The notes below the pieces were generated by a model. That model searched no databases and was not told the origin of the DNA. It saw only the letters and a list, made by a program, of their open reading frames with translations. DNA of 64,000 nucleotides from JABCPE02 sp963509715 (GTDB lineage Bacteria > Bacteroidota > Bacteroidia > Flavobacteriales > Weeksellaceae). How positions within the stretch are numbered: the first letter of the stretch is position 1; every line of letters starts with the position of its first letter. The stretch spans positions 49,072 to 113,071 of the forward strand of contig CAUPCB010000002.1 of assembly GCA_963509715.1 (NCBI GenBank). Reading direction: 5' to 3'. Made by a program: the position numbers and the translations under genes. Positions 51,413 through 60,185 of the stretch are shown in pieces.

Positions 51413-52627
51413 ATGGCTAATAAGTTGAAAATCATCAATGATCCTGTTCATGGATTTATAAAAATCCCGTATGAAATTATTTTTGATATCATGGAACATC
51501 GCTGTTTCCAGAGATTGAGAAGAATTTCTCAAACGGGACTGTTGAGTTTGATTTTCCCAGGAGCTACCCACACTCGTTTTCATCATGCGATAGGCGCAAT
51601 GCATTTGATGTTTAATGCACTAGAAATTTTGAAACAAAAAGGCGTGAAAATTTCTATGGAAGAGGAAAAGGGAGCGATGTTGGCTGTCCTGCTTCATGAT
51701 GTGGGACATGGCCCTTTTTCTCATGCTTTGGAGAATATACTGATGGACAACTGGCATCACGAAAAACTTTCCCTGCTTCTGATGGAGCAGCTGAACGAAG
51801 AGTTTTCAGGCGAACTAACCGTTGCGATACAGATGTTTCAAGGGAAATATCATCGTAAATTTTTTAATCAATTGATTTCGTCACAACTTGATGTGGACAG
51901 GCTCGATTATCTCAGAAGAGACAGCTTCTACACAGGAGTTTCGGAAGGAAATATCAATACACAACGGATTTTATCAACGCTGAATGTCCTTGATGATGAG
52001 CTGGTTCTGGACGAGAAAGGAATTTATTCCATTGAGCATTATCTCGTGGCGAGGATGTTCATGTATTGGCAGGTTTATTATCATAAAGCAGCAGTATTGG
52101 CAGAAAATTTATTGATAAAAATAATGAACAGAGCCAAAATATTGGTTTCGCAAAATGTGAAAGTAGAAGCTTCCGAAAACCTCAAATATTTCTTATACAG
52201 AGAGAGTTCCACAGAGGCTACGGAGGAAGATATAGCGAGGTTTATGGAGCTGGATGATACGGATGTGTTACAGGCTATAAAATCATGGAAAAATCATGAT
52301 GATTTCGTGCTTTCGTATCTTTGTAAAACGGTTATTAACAGGAAGTTTCCTAAAATTATTTACTCTTCTACGCCTTTTTCGGATGATTTGGTGCAGGAGA
52401 AAGTGCGGGAAACTAATTTGCATTTTGGGATAGAAAACGGAGATTTACTCGTGGATAATATTGAAAGAAATCTGCTGCCTTATGATAAAACCAAACAGCC
52501 TATCTATCTCCTGCGGAATGACATGGAAAAAGTAGCGTTGGAACAGGCGGGAAGCCAGATTTTATCAATGAATATCAATGAAAAAATAACGAGATATATT
52601 TTATCCTTTCCAAAGGAAATTTCATGA
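51413..52627 (+). CDS. HD-domain phosphohydrolase, dNTPase-like
   Basis: 404 aa. IINDPVHGFIKIPYEI is typical of this HD subfamily; metal ligands appear as FPGATHTRFHHAIGAMH and LLHDVGHGPFSHALE, with the second Asp in QLDVDRLDYLRRDSFYTG. It resembles SAMHD1/dGTPase-type enzymes; substrate not known. A weak -7 match (TAATTTTA, 51388-51395) with TTG 16 bases upstream precedes it. Confidence 0.88.
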   Translation: MANKLKIINDPVHGFIKIPYEIIFDIMEHRCFQRLRRISQTGLLSLIFPGATHTRFHHAIGAMHLMFNALEILKQKGVKISMEEEKGAMLAVLLHDVGHGPFSHALENILMDNWHHEKLSLLLMEQLNEEFSGELTVAIQMFQGKYHRKFFNQLISSQLDVDRLDYLRRDSFYTGVSEGNINTQRILSTLNVLDDELVLDEKGIYSIEHYLVARMFMYWQVYYHKAAVLAENLLIKIMNRAKILVSQNVKVEASENLKYFLYRESSTEATEEDIARFMELDDTDVLQAIKSWKNHDDFVLSYLCKTVINRKFPKIIYSSTPFSDDLVQEKVRETNLHFGIENGDLLVDNIERNLLPYDKTKQPIYLLRNDMEKVALEQAGSQILSMNINEKITRYILSFPKEIS

Positions 52628-52686
52628 TTTTTTATGTTAAAAATATAAATAAATATAAATTTTTATTATACTAATAGGATTTTTCT

Positions 52687-52694
52687 TATCTTTG
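52687..52694 (+). promoter_or_regulatory. Putative -7 promoter element (TATCTTTG) of the lpx operon
   Basis: TAnnTTTGC match ending eight bases before the lpxD ATG at 52702, so the leader would be absent or only a few bases. Confidence 0.65.
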
Positions 52695-52701
52695 CACGAT
52701 T

Positions 52702-53733
52702 ATGGAGTTTACAGCTGCTGAAATTGCTGGTCTTATCAAAGGAAAAGTAATTGGAGACCAAGGAATAAAAGTTCATGGATTTTCCCCTATAGAAGAGGGA
52801 AGGCATGGACATTTGTCTTTTATTGCGAATGAAAAATTTGCACATTTTCTGCATTCTACGGAGAGTTCTGTGCTTATTGTTTCAAAAAAACTTTTGAAAG
52901 AAGAAAGTTATAAGCCAGTCATCATAGAGGTGGAAGATGCATATCTTGCATTTCAGGTTTTGATGAACCTTTATCAGCAGATGACCGAAAAGAAAAAAGG
53001 AATAGAAGCGCAGAGTTTTATCCATGAAACGGCTGTTTTGGGAGAGGAGGTTTATGTAGGTGCGTTCACTTATATTTCAGAAGAAGCGGTAATTGGCGAT
53101 GGTGTCCAGCTTGCTCCTCAGGTTTTCATTGGTAAAAATGTGAAAATCGGTAAAAACTCTAAAATAGACAGCGGTGCGAAAATTTATGATGGCTGTATCA
53201 TTGGCGAAAATTGTGTTGTCCACTCTAATACTGTGGTAGGAGGAGATGGATTCGGTTTTCAGCCTACACCAAATGGATATGACAAAATCCCGCAGTTGGG
53301 AAATGTAATCATAGAAAATAATGTAGAAATAGGCTCTAACTGTAGTATTGACAGGGCTACCATAGGTTCTACCATTATAGGAGAAGGGACTAAAATAGAC
53401 AACCTTATCCAAATCGCACACAATGTGAAAATTGGAAAAAACAATGTGATTGCTGCGCAGGCAGGAATTGCAGGTTCTACTACCATTGGCAATTGGAATA
53501 TGATCGGTGGTCAAGTGGGAATTGTAGGACATATCAACATAGGAAATCAAGTAAAAATACAAGCACAGAGCGGTGTAAATAAGAATGTAAAAGATGGCGA
53601 AGCACTGTATGGAGCACCAGCCATAGATGCAGGAGACTACCGAAGAAACTATGTGCATTTTAGAAACTTGACAGAAATAGTAAAAAGAATAAATCAATTA
53701 GAAAATAACTCAAAAGATAAAACTAATGAGTGA
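52702..53733 (+). CDS. lpxD: UDP-3-O-acylglucosamine N-acyltransferase LpxD (first copy)
   Basis: 343 aa, full length. An N-terminal uridine-binding domain (MEFTAAEIAGLIKGKVIGD ... LSFIANEKF) is followed by the hexapeptide left-handed beta-helix and a C-terminal helix. VVGGDGFGFQPTPNGYDKIPQLG is the acyl/pantetheine loop and NLIQIAHNVKIG holds the catalytic His. Third step of lipid A synthesis. Heads lpxD-lpxC/fabZ-lpxA-efp-lpxD2 and overlaps the next gene by 8 bases. Confidence 0.95.
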   Translation: MEFTAAEIAGLIKGKVIGDQGIKVHGFSPIEEGRHGHLSFIANEKFAHFLHSTESSVLIVSKKLLKEESYKPVIIEVEDAYLAFQVLMNLYQQMTEKKKGIEAQSFIHETAVLGEEVYVGAFTYISEEAVIGDGVQLAPQVFIGKNVKIGKNSKIDSGAKIYDGCIIGENCVVHSNTVVGGDGFGFQPTPNGYDKIPQLGNVIIENNVEIGSNCSIDRATIGSTIIGEGTKIDNLIQIAHNVKIGKNNVIAAQAGIAGSTTIGNWNMIGGQVGIVGHINIGNQVKIQAQSGVNKNVKDGEALYGAPAIDAGDYRRNYVHFRNLTEIVKRINQLENNSKDKTNE

Positions 53734-55123
53734 TAAACAAAAAACTTTAAAAGGAGAAATTTCCCTATCAGGAATAGGTCTTCACACAGGAAAAGAAGTG
53801 ACCCTAACCATCAAACCTGCTAAGGAAAATACAGGCTATGTGTTCGTAAGAACAGACTTAGAGGGAAATCCACAAATAGAAGCAGATGCTAACTATGTTA
53901 TTTCTACTGATAGAGGGACGACATTAGAAAAATCAGGAGTTAAAATCTACACATGTGAGCATGTTTTGGCGGCCTTAGTGGGGATGGATGTGGATAATGC
54001 TATCTTGGAGATGAATAGTGCAGAACCTCCTATTATGGATGGCTCATCCAAGTTTTTTGTAGAAGCTATAGAGAAAGCAGGAGTGGTAGAGCAGGAGCAG
54101 TCGAGAGAGTATTTTGCTGTTACAGAGGTTGTTAATTTCACTGATCCGCAGACTGGTTCTGAGATTACCATTATCCCATCGGATACTTATGAAGTAACTA
54201 CGATGGTGGATTTTGGGACTAATGTTTTAGGAACTCAGAATGCTGTTCTAAAAAATATTTCTGATTTTAAAAATGAAATTTCTTCTGCTAGAACATTTAG
54301 TTTTTTACATGAATTAGAAATGCTTTTGGATGCAGGTCTAATCAAAGGTGGAGATATTTCTAATGCGATTGTTTATGTAGATAAGGAATTAACTCCTGAA
54401 ACAGCTGAAAAACTTAAAAAAGCCTTTGGAAAAGATGATGTTTCCATTCAGCCAAATGGAGTTTTGAATAACTTGACTTTAAATTATCCAAACGAAGCAG
54501 CTCGTCATAAATTATTGGATGTTATCGGTGATTTGGCATTGGCAGGAGTGAGAATAAAAGGAAAGGTAATTGCTAATAAACCAGGACATTACATAAATAC
54601 AGAGTTTGCTAAAAAACTAAATAAATTATACAAAGCTCAAAAGAAGAAAAATGTTCCAAATTTTGATTTGAGCAAAGAGCCTATTTATGATATCAACGGC
54701 ATCATGAGATTATTGCCGCACAGACCGCCATTCTTGTTGATAGACAAGATTTTGGAGCTTTCTGATAATCATATCGTAGGGTTGAAAAACATCACAATGA
54801 ACGAACCGTTCTTTGTAGGGCATTTCCCAAAAGAACCTGTGATGCCAGGAGTTTTACAGATAGAAGCAATGGCACAGATTGGGGGAATTTTGGTATTATC
54901 AAGTGTCCCAGATCCAGAGAACTATTCTACATACTTTGTGAAAATAGATAATGTTAAATTCAAAAAGAAAGTAATCCCAGGGGATACACTTGTCTTTAAA
55001 TTAGAGTTATTAGCTCCTATCCGTAGGGGAATAGTACACATGCAGGGGTATGGCTATGTAGGCGATAATGTAGTGGTTGAAGCAGAACTAATGGCTCAAG
55101 TAGCAAAAACAAAAATAGACTAA
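53726..55123 (+). CDS. Bifunctional LpxC deacetylase / FabZ dehydratase
   Basis: 465 aa, a fusion usual in Bacteroidota. Residues 1-305: LpxC, with zinc ligands CEHVLAALVGMDVDNA and NEAARHKLLDVIGDLALAG and the PPIMDGSS block. Residues about 315-465: FabZ hotdog domain, with LLPHRPPFLLIDKILEL and GHFPKEPVMPGVLQIEAMAQ (catalytic His and Glu). It couples the committed step of lipid A synthesis with formation of enoyl-ACP in fatty-acid elongation, both drawing on 3-hydroxyacyl-ACP. Confidence 0.96.
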   Translation: MSDKQKTLKGEISLSGIGLHTGKEVTLTIKPAKENTGYVFVRTDLEGNPQIEADANYVISTDRGTTLEKSGVKIYTCEHVLAALVGMDVDNAILEMNSAEPPIMDGSSKFFVEAIEKAGVVEQEQSREYFAVTEVVNFTDPQTGSEITIIPSDTYEVTTMVDFGTNVLGTQNAVLKNISDFKNEISSARTFSFLHELEMLLDAGLIKGGDISNAIVYVDKELTPETAEKLKKAFGKDDVSIQPNGVLNNLTLNYPNEAARHKLLDVIGDLALAGVRIKGKVIANKPGHYINTEFAKKLNKLYKAQKKKNVPNFDLSKEPIYDINGIMRLLPHRPPFLLIDKILELSDNHIVGLKNITMNEPFFVGHFPKEPVMPGVLQIEAMAQIGGILVLSSVPDPENYSTYFVKIDNVKFKKKVIPGDTLVFKLELLAPIRRGIVHMQGYGYVGDNVVVEAELMAQVAKTKID

Positions 55124-55930
55124 ATGATTCATCAGCTTACAGCAGTAGACCCAAGAGCGAAAATCGGACAAAATGTAACCGTAGATCCATTTACCACCAT
55201 AGCAGCGGATGTGGAGATAGGAGAAGGGACATGGATAGGTTCTAATGTTACCATTATGAATGGGGCAAGAATTGGTAAAAACTGCAGAATTTTTCCAGGA
55301 ACTGTCATCGCTGCGATACCACAAGATTTGAAGTTTGATGGTGAGGAATCGCAGGTTATCATTGGTGATAACACGACCATTAGAGAATGTGTAACGGTTA
55401 ATAGAGGAACCAAGGCTTTAGGATATACTAAAATTGGGAATAATTGTTTAATCATGGCCACATCTCATATTGCTCATGACTGCGTTGTCGGTGATAATGC
55501 CATTATAGTAAATGGATGTGCGATAGGTGGGCATGTGGAAATAGGCGATTATGCTATCATTGGTGGGCTGAGTGCCGTGCATCAGTTCTCCCGAATAGGG
55601 AAACATGTAATCACAGCGGGAGGTTCTTTGGTCAGAAAAGATATTCCGCCCTATGTCAAAGTGGGAGGAGAGCCGCCTGTTTATGCAGGAATCAACTCTG
55701 TTGGACTGAGAAGAAGAGGAATTTCTAATGAGAAGATTTTAGAGCTTCAGTCTATTTATAGAGTGATTTTCCAAATGGGAATGAATGTATCTCAGGCATT
55801 GGCTTATATAGAAAGAGAAGTGCTGTCTACACCAGAAAGAGATGAAATTGTACAATTTATACAATCATCTCAGAGAGGAATCATCAGAGGTGGTAGTATG
55901 AAAAAAGAGGAAGAAGATAATCAAGATTAA
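55124..55930 (+). CDS. lpxA: UDP-N-acetylglucosamine acyltransferase LpxA
   Basis: 268 aa; the ATG follows the previous stop directly. Left-handed beta-helix of hexapeptide repeats, catalytic His in MATSHIAHDCVVG, and the C-terminal helical domain (GINSVGLRRRGIS). First step of lipid A synthesis: transfer of 3-hydroxyacyl from ACP to UDP-GlcNAc. Confidence 0.96.
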   Translation: MIHQLTAVDPRAKIGQNVTVDPFTTIAADVEIGEGTWIGSNVTIMNGARIGKNCRIFPGTVIAAIPQDLKFDGEESQVIIGDNTTIRECVTVNRGTKALGYTKIGNNCLIMATSHIAHDCVVGDNAIIVNGCAIGGHVEIGDYAIIGGLSAVHQFSRIGKHVITAGGSLVRKDIPPYVKVGGEPPVYAGINSVGLRRRGISNEKILELQSIYRVIFQMGMNVSQALAYIEREVLSTPERDEIVQFIQSSQRGIIRGGSMKKEEEDNQD

Positions 55931-55948
55931 AAATAATTAGAATAAAAA

Positions 55949-56512
55949 ATGGCAACAACAGCTGATATTAGAAAAGGACTTTGTATAGAGTTTAACCATG
56001 ATATTTATAAAGTAATTGAATTTCTTCATGTAAAACCAGGGAAAGGTCCAGCTTTCGTAAGAACAAAATTGAAATCAGTAACGAATGGAAAAGTGTTAGA
56101 CAATACTTTTTCAGCTGGACATAAAATCGATGAAGTTAAAGTAATTACGCGTAAATTCCAGTATCTTTATGATGATGAGAATGGATATCATTTCATGAAC
56201 AATGAAGATTTTTCTCAAATCTATCTAAACAAAGAAATGATAGAAAATGCTCAATTCATGAAGGCTGGTGAGGAAATTACAGTAATTTTGAAAGAATCAG
56301 ATGAAACGCCTCTTTCTGCTGAACTTCCTGCAACAGTATTTTTGGAAGTGACAGAAGCAGACCCAGGTGTGAAAGGAAACACAGCTACTAACGCCTTGAA
56401 AAACTGTATAGTAGAAACAGGTGCTAGAGTTTTGGTTCCGTTATTCATAGAACCAGGAGATAAGATTAAAGTAAATACAGAAGATGGCTCTTATTTAGAG
56501 AGAGTTAAATAA
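55949..56512 (+). CDS. efp: Translation elongation factor P
   Basis: 187 aa, three domains. HVKPGKGPAFVRTKLKSV contains the loop with the Lys that inserts near the peptidyl transferase centre, and the C-terminal GDKIKVNTEDGSYLERVK is the family end. It rescues ribosomes stalled at polyproline. Its place inside the lpx operon is usual in flavobacteria. Confidence 0.96.
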   Translation: MATTADIRKGLCIEFNHDIYKVIEFLHVKPGKGPAFVRTKLKSVTNGKVLDNTFSAGHKIDEVKVITRKFQYLYDDENGYHFMNNEDFSQIYLNKEMIENAQFMKAGEEITVILKESDETPLSAELPATVFLEVTEADPGVKGNTATNALKNCIVETGARVLVPLFIEPGDKIKVNTEDGSYLERVK

Positions 56513-56527
56513 AATTATATAACTACT

Positions 56528-57439
56528 ATGAAATTTCCTAAAGTCCAGACATTGAAGCAAATAGCAGAAATTATCGATGCTAAATATATTGGTGCGGATG
56601 ATTTTCCTATTTCTGGAACGAACGAAATTCATAGAGTAAAATCGGGAGAGATTGTTTTTGTAAATCATCCTAAATATTATGAAAAGGCTTTAAATTCTGA
56701 GGCGACAGTTATTCTCATTGACAAAGAAGTGGATTGTCCAGAGGGAAAGGCTCTTTTGGTTTCGGATGACCCTTTTAGAGATTTTAATAAAATCAATGCT
56801 CATTTTACTTCAATACAGACATTTAAAACTTGCGGAGAAAATGTAAAAATAGGGAAAAACAGCCAGATTCATTCTTCTGTAATCATAGGAAATGATGTGG
56901 AGATAGGAGAGGAATGCATCATCATGCCAAATGTGGTGATAGGCGATAGAGCCAAGATAGGAAATCGCTGTATTATCCAGTCTGGGACAGTCCTTGGAGG
57001 AGATGCATTTTATTACAGAAAACTGCCAACAGGCTATATCAAGATGCTTTCGGTAGGAAATGTAGTTTTAGAAGATGATGTAGAAATAGGAGCAAACTGC
57101 ACCATAGACAGAGGTGTTACAGACACTACAATTATAGGAGAGGGGACGAAGATGGATAATCAAATCCAGATAGGGCATGATACTATCATAGGTAAGAGGT
57201 GTCTGATTGCATCACAAGTTGGGATTGCAGGATGCTGTAATATAGGTGATGATGTTACCATCTGGGGGCAGGTAGGAGTTTCCTCGGACATTACAGTAGA
57301 AGATGGAGTGGTTATTTTGGCAACCTCAGGGGTTTCAAAAGATTTGAAAAAAGGTAAAACTTATTTCGGAGCACCCGCAGAGGAAGCCAAGGAATATTAT
57401 AAAAAACAAGTAAAAATTACTCGATTGATACAAGGATAA
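56528..57439 (+). CDS. LpxD-like N-acyltransferase (second copy)
   Basis: 303 aa, 40 residues shorter than the first LpxD. It keeps an N-terminal domain (SGEIVFVNHPKYYEKAL) and the hexapeptide helix; QIQIGHDTIIG retains the His expected for catalysis. The loop reads VLGGDAFYYRKLPTGYIKM instead of GGDGFGFQP, so acyl or sugar specificity may differ. The C-terminal helix is shortened. It could acylate another UDP-amino-sugar or use a different chain length; sequence alone does not decide. Confidence 0.85.
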   Translation: MKFPKVQTLKQIAEIIDAKYIGADDFPISGTNEIHRVKSGEIVFVNHPKYYEKALNSEATVILIDKEVDCPEGKALLVSDDPFRDFNKINAHFTSIQTFKTCGENVKIGKNSQIHSSVIIGNDVEIGEECIIMPNVVIGDRAKIGNRCIIQSGTVLGGDAFYYRKLPTGYIKMLSVGNVVLEDDVEIGANCTIDRGVTDTTIIGEGTKMDNQIQIGHDTIIGKRCLIASQVGIAGCCNIGDDVTIWGQVGVSSDITVEDGVVILATSGVSKDLKKGKTYFGAPAEEAKEYYKKQVKITRLIQG

Positions 57440-57450
57440 TAAAAAAATGT

Positions 57451-57458
57451 TACTTTTG
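57451..57458 (+). promoter_or_regulatory. Putative -7 promoter element (TACTTTTG) of the beta-barrel protein gene
   Basis: TAnnTTTG match about 50 bases before the ATG at 57507. Confidence 0.55.
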
Positions 57459-57506
57459 TACTTTGAATTAGAAAAAAATAAAATTGTTAAATAAAAATAA
57501 AAAATT

Positions 57507-58136
57507 ATGAAAAAACTATTATTAGGAAGTTTTTTGGTGTTTTCAAGCCTTATGTCAGCACAGCTTTCTTTACAGTTGGAAAATACTAGAATAGGGGTGA
57601 TAGGAGGGCCTAATTATTCCAGAGTAAGAAATGCCCATAATCCTTCTGCGGCAAGATATTCATTCTATGGAGGTCTTTTAGCATTGATTCCATTAGATTT
57701 TGAAAATCAGTTTTATATTCAGCCACAGGTAGAATATTTATCAGCAGGTGAAAAAGGAGAAGGGTCTACAGTTTATGCGAACAACTATATCAGTGTTCCT
57801 ATCTATTTTAAAGGATATTTTACAGAAGGAAGACATTCTTTATTCGCATTTGCAGGACCTAGATTTGCTTTCTTACTTAACCAAAAAGTTGAGAATCCTG
57901 CGAGTCCTCTTTATGTGAAAGATAAGATGGGTAAAGCGAGAGGTTTTGATTTTGCTTTGTCAGGAGGTTTAGGATATAGTATAAATAGAAAATTCGAGAT
58001 ACTTGCTCGTTATGATTTCGGTTTATCTAGTGTGTATCCAGATCTTGTAGAATCATGGTCGGGAGATCCCAATGTATATAGAAAAAAATCTCAGCATATC
58101 TTGAGTGCAGGGGTAAGTTACATCTTTGGAGAATAA
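57507..58136 (+). CDS. Outer-membrane beta-barrel (porin-family-like) protein
   Basis: 209 aa. Signal peptide MKKLLLGSFLVFSSLMSAQ. The mature part alternates hydrophobic strands (IGVIGGPNYSRVRN, FYIQPQVEYLSAGE, YISVPIYFKGYF, ILARYDFGLSSVYP), ending HILSAGVSYIFGE, an eight-stranded barrel of the PorT/OmpW-like size class. It has no recognised ligand-binding motif. Own promoter and strong terminator. Confidence 0.78.
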   Translation: MKKLLLGSFLVFSSLMSAQLSLQLENTRIGVIGGPNYSRVRNAHNPSAARYSFYGGLLALIPLDFENQFYIQPQVEYLSAGEKGEGSTVYANNYISVPIYFKGYFTEGRHSLFAFAGPRFAFLLNQKVENPASPLYVKDKMGKARGFDFALSGGLGYSINRKFEILARYDFGLSSVYPDLVESWSGDPNVYRKKSQHILSAGVSYIFGE

Positions 58137-58150
58137 TAAAAGATAAAAAT

Positions 58151-58184
58151 AAAAAAGCAACTCTATTTTAGAGTTGCTTTTTTG
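58151..58184 (+). terminator. Bidirectional intrinsic terminator
   Basis: A 15-bp stem AAAAAAGCAACTCTA / TAGAGTTGCTTTTTT with a TTT loop, between convergent genes. Confidence 0.9.
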
Positions 58185-58203
58185 TTGTTTTTAAATGAGA
58201 AAA

Positions 58204-58908
58204 TTAGTGTACATCTATCCCATCGAAATATATTTCTGTAATTGCGGTGTCGTTGTATTTACTCCCTTTGTAGACTTCTAAGATTTCAAATTTTAAAATC
58301 AAATCTGTTCCGTTTTTATTGTGCCCTAGTGTTCCCACTTCAAAATATTGATCGGTTCGGCTATCTTTTAAGTTTAAAATTCCGAAAGGAACGCCATTTA
58401 CATAGAGTTTTAATTTTTTTACACGGTTGTTATTTTTCCATGTTTCTTCAGATTTCATATATCCATTAGAAATAATGATTTCTGTAATCCTAGGGCTGTC
58501 ATTTTTGAAATAATATTCCAAATATTCGCCGATACCCTCATCTTTTTTACCTTCTACCCAAGCGGTTTTGTAGCTCAAATCATTTGCAAACTCAGCTTTG
58601 TAGGAATCTCCAAGTGAGGATGATGCTTTTATTTTGTAATTTCCACCGCCGCAGTACCAGCTGCACCCTCCATCAATGATATCCCAAGCGTTTTCTACTA
58701 CTTCGCCGTATTTTTCAAGGAGGATATTTAGTTCTTTTTGTTCTGAAGCTGTGGGAATTTTCTTTTGTAAAAGTTCATTTTGTCGGTTGATTTCCTTTTC
58801 TCTTTTTGCGCTGAGGTCAGGTTTTACTACTTTTTTAGGATAAAAATTTTTGATTTGGCTTTGTGCTGTCCCTCCACAGAGTAGGGCAAAAATTAGTAAA
58901 TGTTTCAT
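58204..58908 (-). CDS. Exported protein with NADase-type glycan-binding-like domain
   Basis: 234 aa. Signal peptide MKHLLIFALLCGGTAQSQ, a helical charged segment (about 25-70), then a discoidin-like beta domain: SSLGDSYKAEFANDLSYKTAWVEGKKDEGIGEYLEYYF closely follows the NADase-type glycan-binding pattern, with RVKKLKLYVNGVPFGILNL further on. A CSWYCGGG motif near residue 83 has two Cys. Probably periplasmic or surface-exposed and sugar-binding. Lies 14 bases from ruvB on the same strand. Confidence 0.72.
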   Translation of the reverse strand: MKHLLIFALLCGGTAQSQIKNFYPKKVVKPDLSAKREKEINRQNELLQKKIPTASEQKELNILLEKYGEVVENAWDIIDGGCSWYCGGGNYKIKASSSLGDSYKAEFANDLSYKTAWVEGKKDEGIGEYLEYYFKNDSPRITEIIISNGYMKSEETWKNNNRVKKLKLYVNGVPFGILNLKDSRTDQYFEVGTLGHNKNGTDLILKFEILEVYKGSKYNDTAITEIYFDGIDVH

Positions 58909-58922
58909 ATTTAATATATTAG

Positions 58923-59945
58923 TTAAAAAAGTTCGCCTAAATTTTTTGGTTGTGATATGCCCAAATGTCGGTAGGCTTTTTCGGTAACTTCTCTTCCTCT
59001 CGGCGTTCGGATGATGAATCCTTCCTGAATGAGGTAGGGTTCATACACCTCTTCCAAAGTTTCAGCATTTTCTCCGATAGAAGTTGCCAGCGCGGATATT
59101 CCCACAGGTTTTCCTTTGAAATTTTCTATCATTACCCGCATGATTTTATTGTCCATGTCATCAAGTCCATATTCATCGACATTAAGCGAATTAAGGGCAA
59201 ATTTAGCGATGTTAAGGTCAATTTCTCCATTGCCTTTTATCTCCGCAAAATCCCTCACTCGGCGGAGCAGGGCGTTGGCTATTCTCGGTGTTCCTCGGCT
59301 TCTTCGTGCGATTTCAAGGGCGGCGTTTTCATAAATAGGAACGCCCAAAACCCTAGCGCTTCGTTCGATAATCATACCTAAAAGCTCTACATTATAGTAT
59401 TCTAATCTGCTTTGAATCCCAAATCTTGCCAGCATGGGTTTGGTAAGCATTCCGCTTCGGGTCGTTGCTCCGATTAGAGTGAACGGATTTAGCCCAATCT
59501 GAACGGAACGGGCATTAGGACCTGTTTCGAGCATAATATCGATTTTAAAATCTTCCATCGCAGAATATAGATATTCCTCTACAATAGGCGATAAACGATG
59601 AATTTCATCGATGAAAAGAACATCATTTTCCTCCAAATTGGTTAAAATTCCAGCCAGACTGCCAGGTTTGTCCAGCACAGGGCCAGAGGTTACCTTGCAG
59701 TTTACGCCCAGTTCATTAGCAATGATATGTGAAAGTGTGGTCTTCCCAAGCCCAGGAGGCCCGTGCAGAAGCGTGTGGTCTAGTGCTGTTCCTCTGTTTT
59801 TGGCGGCGGCAACGAACACTTCTAGGTTATCTAATGTTTTTCTCTGTCCTGCAAAATCTTTGAAGCTTTGCGGACGGATTTTTTCCTCTTGTGAAAGTTC
59901 TTCGGAGGAGTAATTTTCTTTATCTGGATGCAAAAAATCAGGCAT
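58923..59945 (-). CDS. ruvB: Holliday junction DNA helicase subunit RuvB
   Basis: 340 aa from MPDFLHPDKENYSS; an in-frame start at 59990 is excluded because the -7 element lies between. RPQSFKDFAGQ, Walker A LLHGPPGLGKTTLSH, Walker B VLFIDEIHRLSP, sensor GATTRSGML and C-terminal RTPRGREVTEKAYRHLG are all present. Branch-migration motor with RuvA. Confidence 0.97.
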   Translation of the reverse strand: MPDFLHPDKENYSSEELSQEEKIRPQSFKDFAGQRKTLDNLEVFVAAAKNRGTALDHTLLHGPPGLGKTTLSHIIANELGVNCKVTSGPVLDKPGSLAGILTNLEENDVLFIDEIHRLSPIVEEYLYSAMEDFKIDIMLETGPNARSVQIGLNPFTLIGATTRSGMLTKPMLARFGIQSRLEYYNVELLGMIIERSARVLGVPIYENAALEIARRSRGTPRIANALLRRVRDFAEIKGNGEIDLNIAKFALNSLNVDEYGLDDMDNKIMRVMIENFKGKPVGISALATSIGENAETLEEVYEPYLIQEGFIIRTPRGREVTEKAYRHLGISQPKNLGELF

Positions 59946-59964
59946 TTCTAATCTATTTGAAAAC

Positions 59965-59972
59965 CAAAGATA
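59965..59972 (-). promoter_or_regulatory. Putative -7 promoter element (TATCTTTG) of ruvB
   Basis: TAnnTTTGG match on the minus strand, 19 bases before the start; a TTG is at 59988-59990 (15-base spacing). Confidence 0.6.
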
Positions 59973-60004
59973 AAGATTTTTTTTGACCAATTGATAAATT
60001 AAAT

Positions 60005-60026
60005 TATTGTTTAAATTTAAACAATA
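60005..60026. promoter_or_regulatory. 22-bp palindrome, operator-like (ATTGTTT half-sites)
   Basis: Perfect inverted repeat: T + ATTGTTTAAATTTAAACAAT + A. It lies between ruvB and the OmpP1/FadL gene. Further ATTGTTT copies follow at 60081 and 60104. Confidence 0.5.
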
Positions 60027-60080
60027 TTGGATTTGTTAAATTTGATTCGGTTTTAATTCTTTAATTTAAAGATATTTAAT

Positions 60081-60110
60081 ATTGTTTTAAAATTCAAACA
60101 AATATTGTTT
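60081..60110. promoter_or_regulatory. Second ATTGTTT inverted-repeat cluster upstream of the FadL-like gene
   Basis: ATTGTTT (60081-60087) faces AAACAAAT (60096-60103), overlapping a third ATTGTTT (60104-60110). Imperfect copy of the 60005 palindrome, 37 bases upstream of the -7 element. Confidence 0.4.
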
Positions 60111-60146
60111 TTGAAAAAATGTTTAAAATTAAAGAAATAATATTTT

Positions 60147-60154
60147 TATATTTG
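60147..60154 (+). promoter_or_regulatory. Putative -7 promoter element (TATATTTG) of the OmpP1 operon
   Basis: TAnnTTTGC match 31 bases before the ATG at 60186. Confidence 0.65.
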
Positions 60155-60185
60155 CACCTTCAAAATAAAAGTGAAAACAAGAAAC

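Noticed and set aside
60171..60185. GTG start five codons ahead of the OmpP1 signal peptide
   Set aside because: The ATG at 60186 gives a standard signal peptide; the extra residues have no support.
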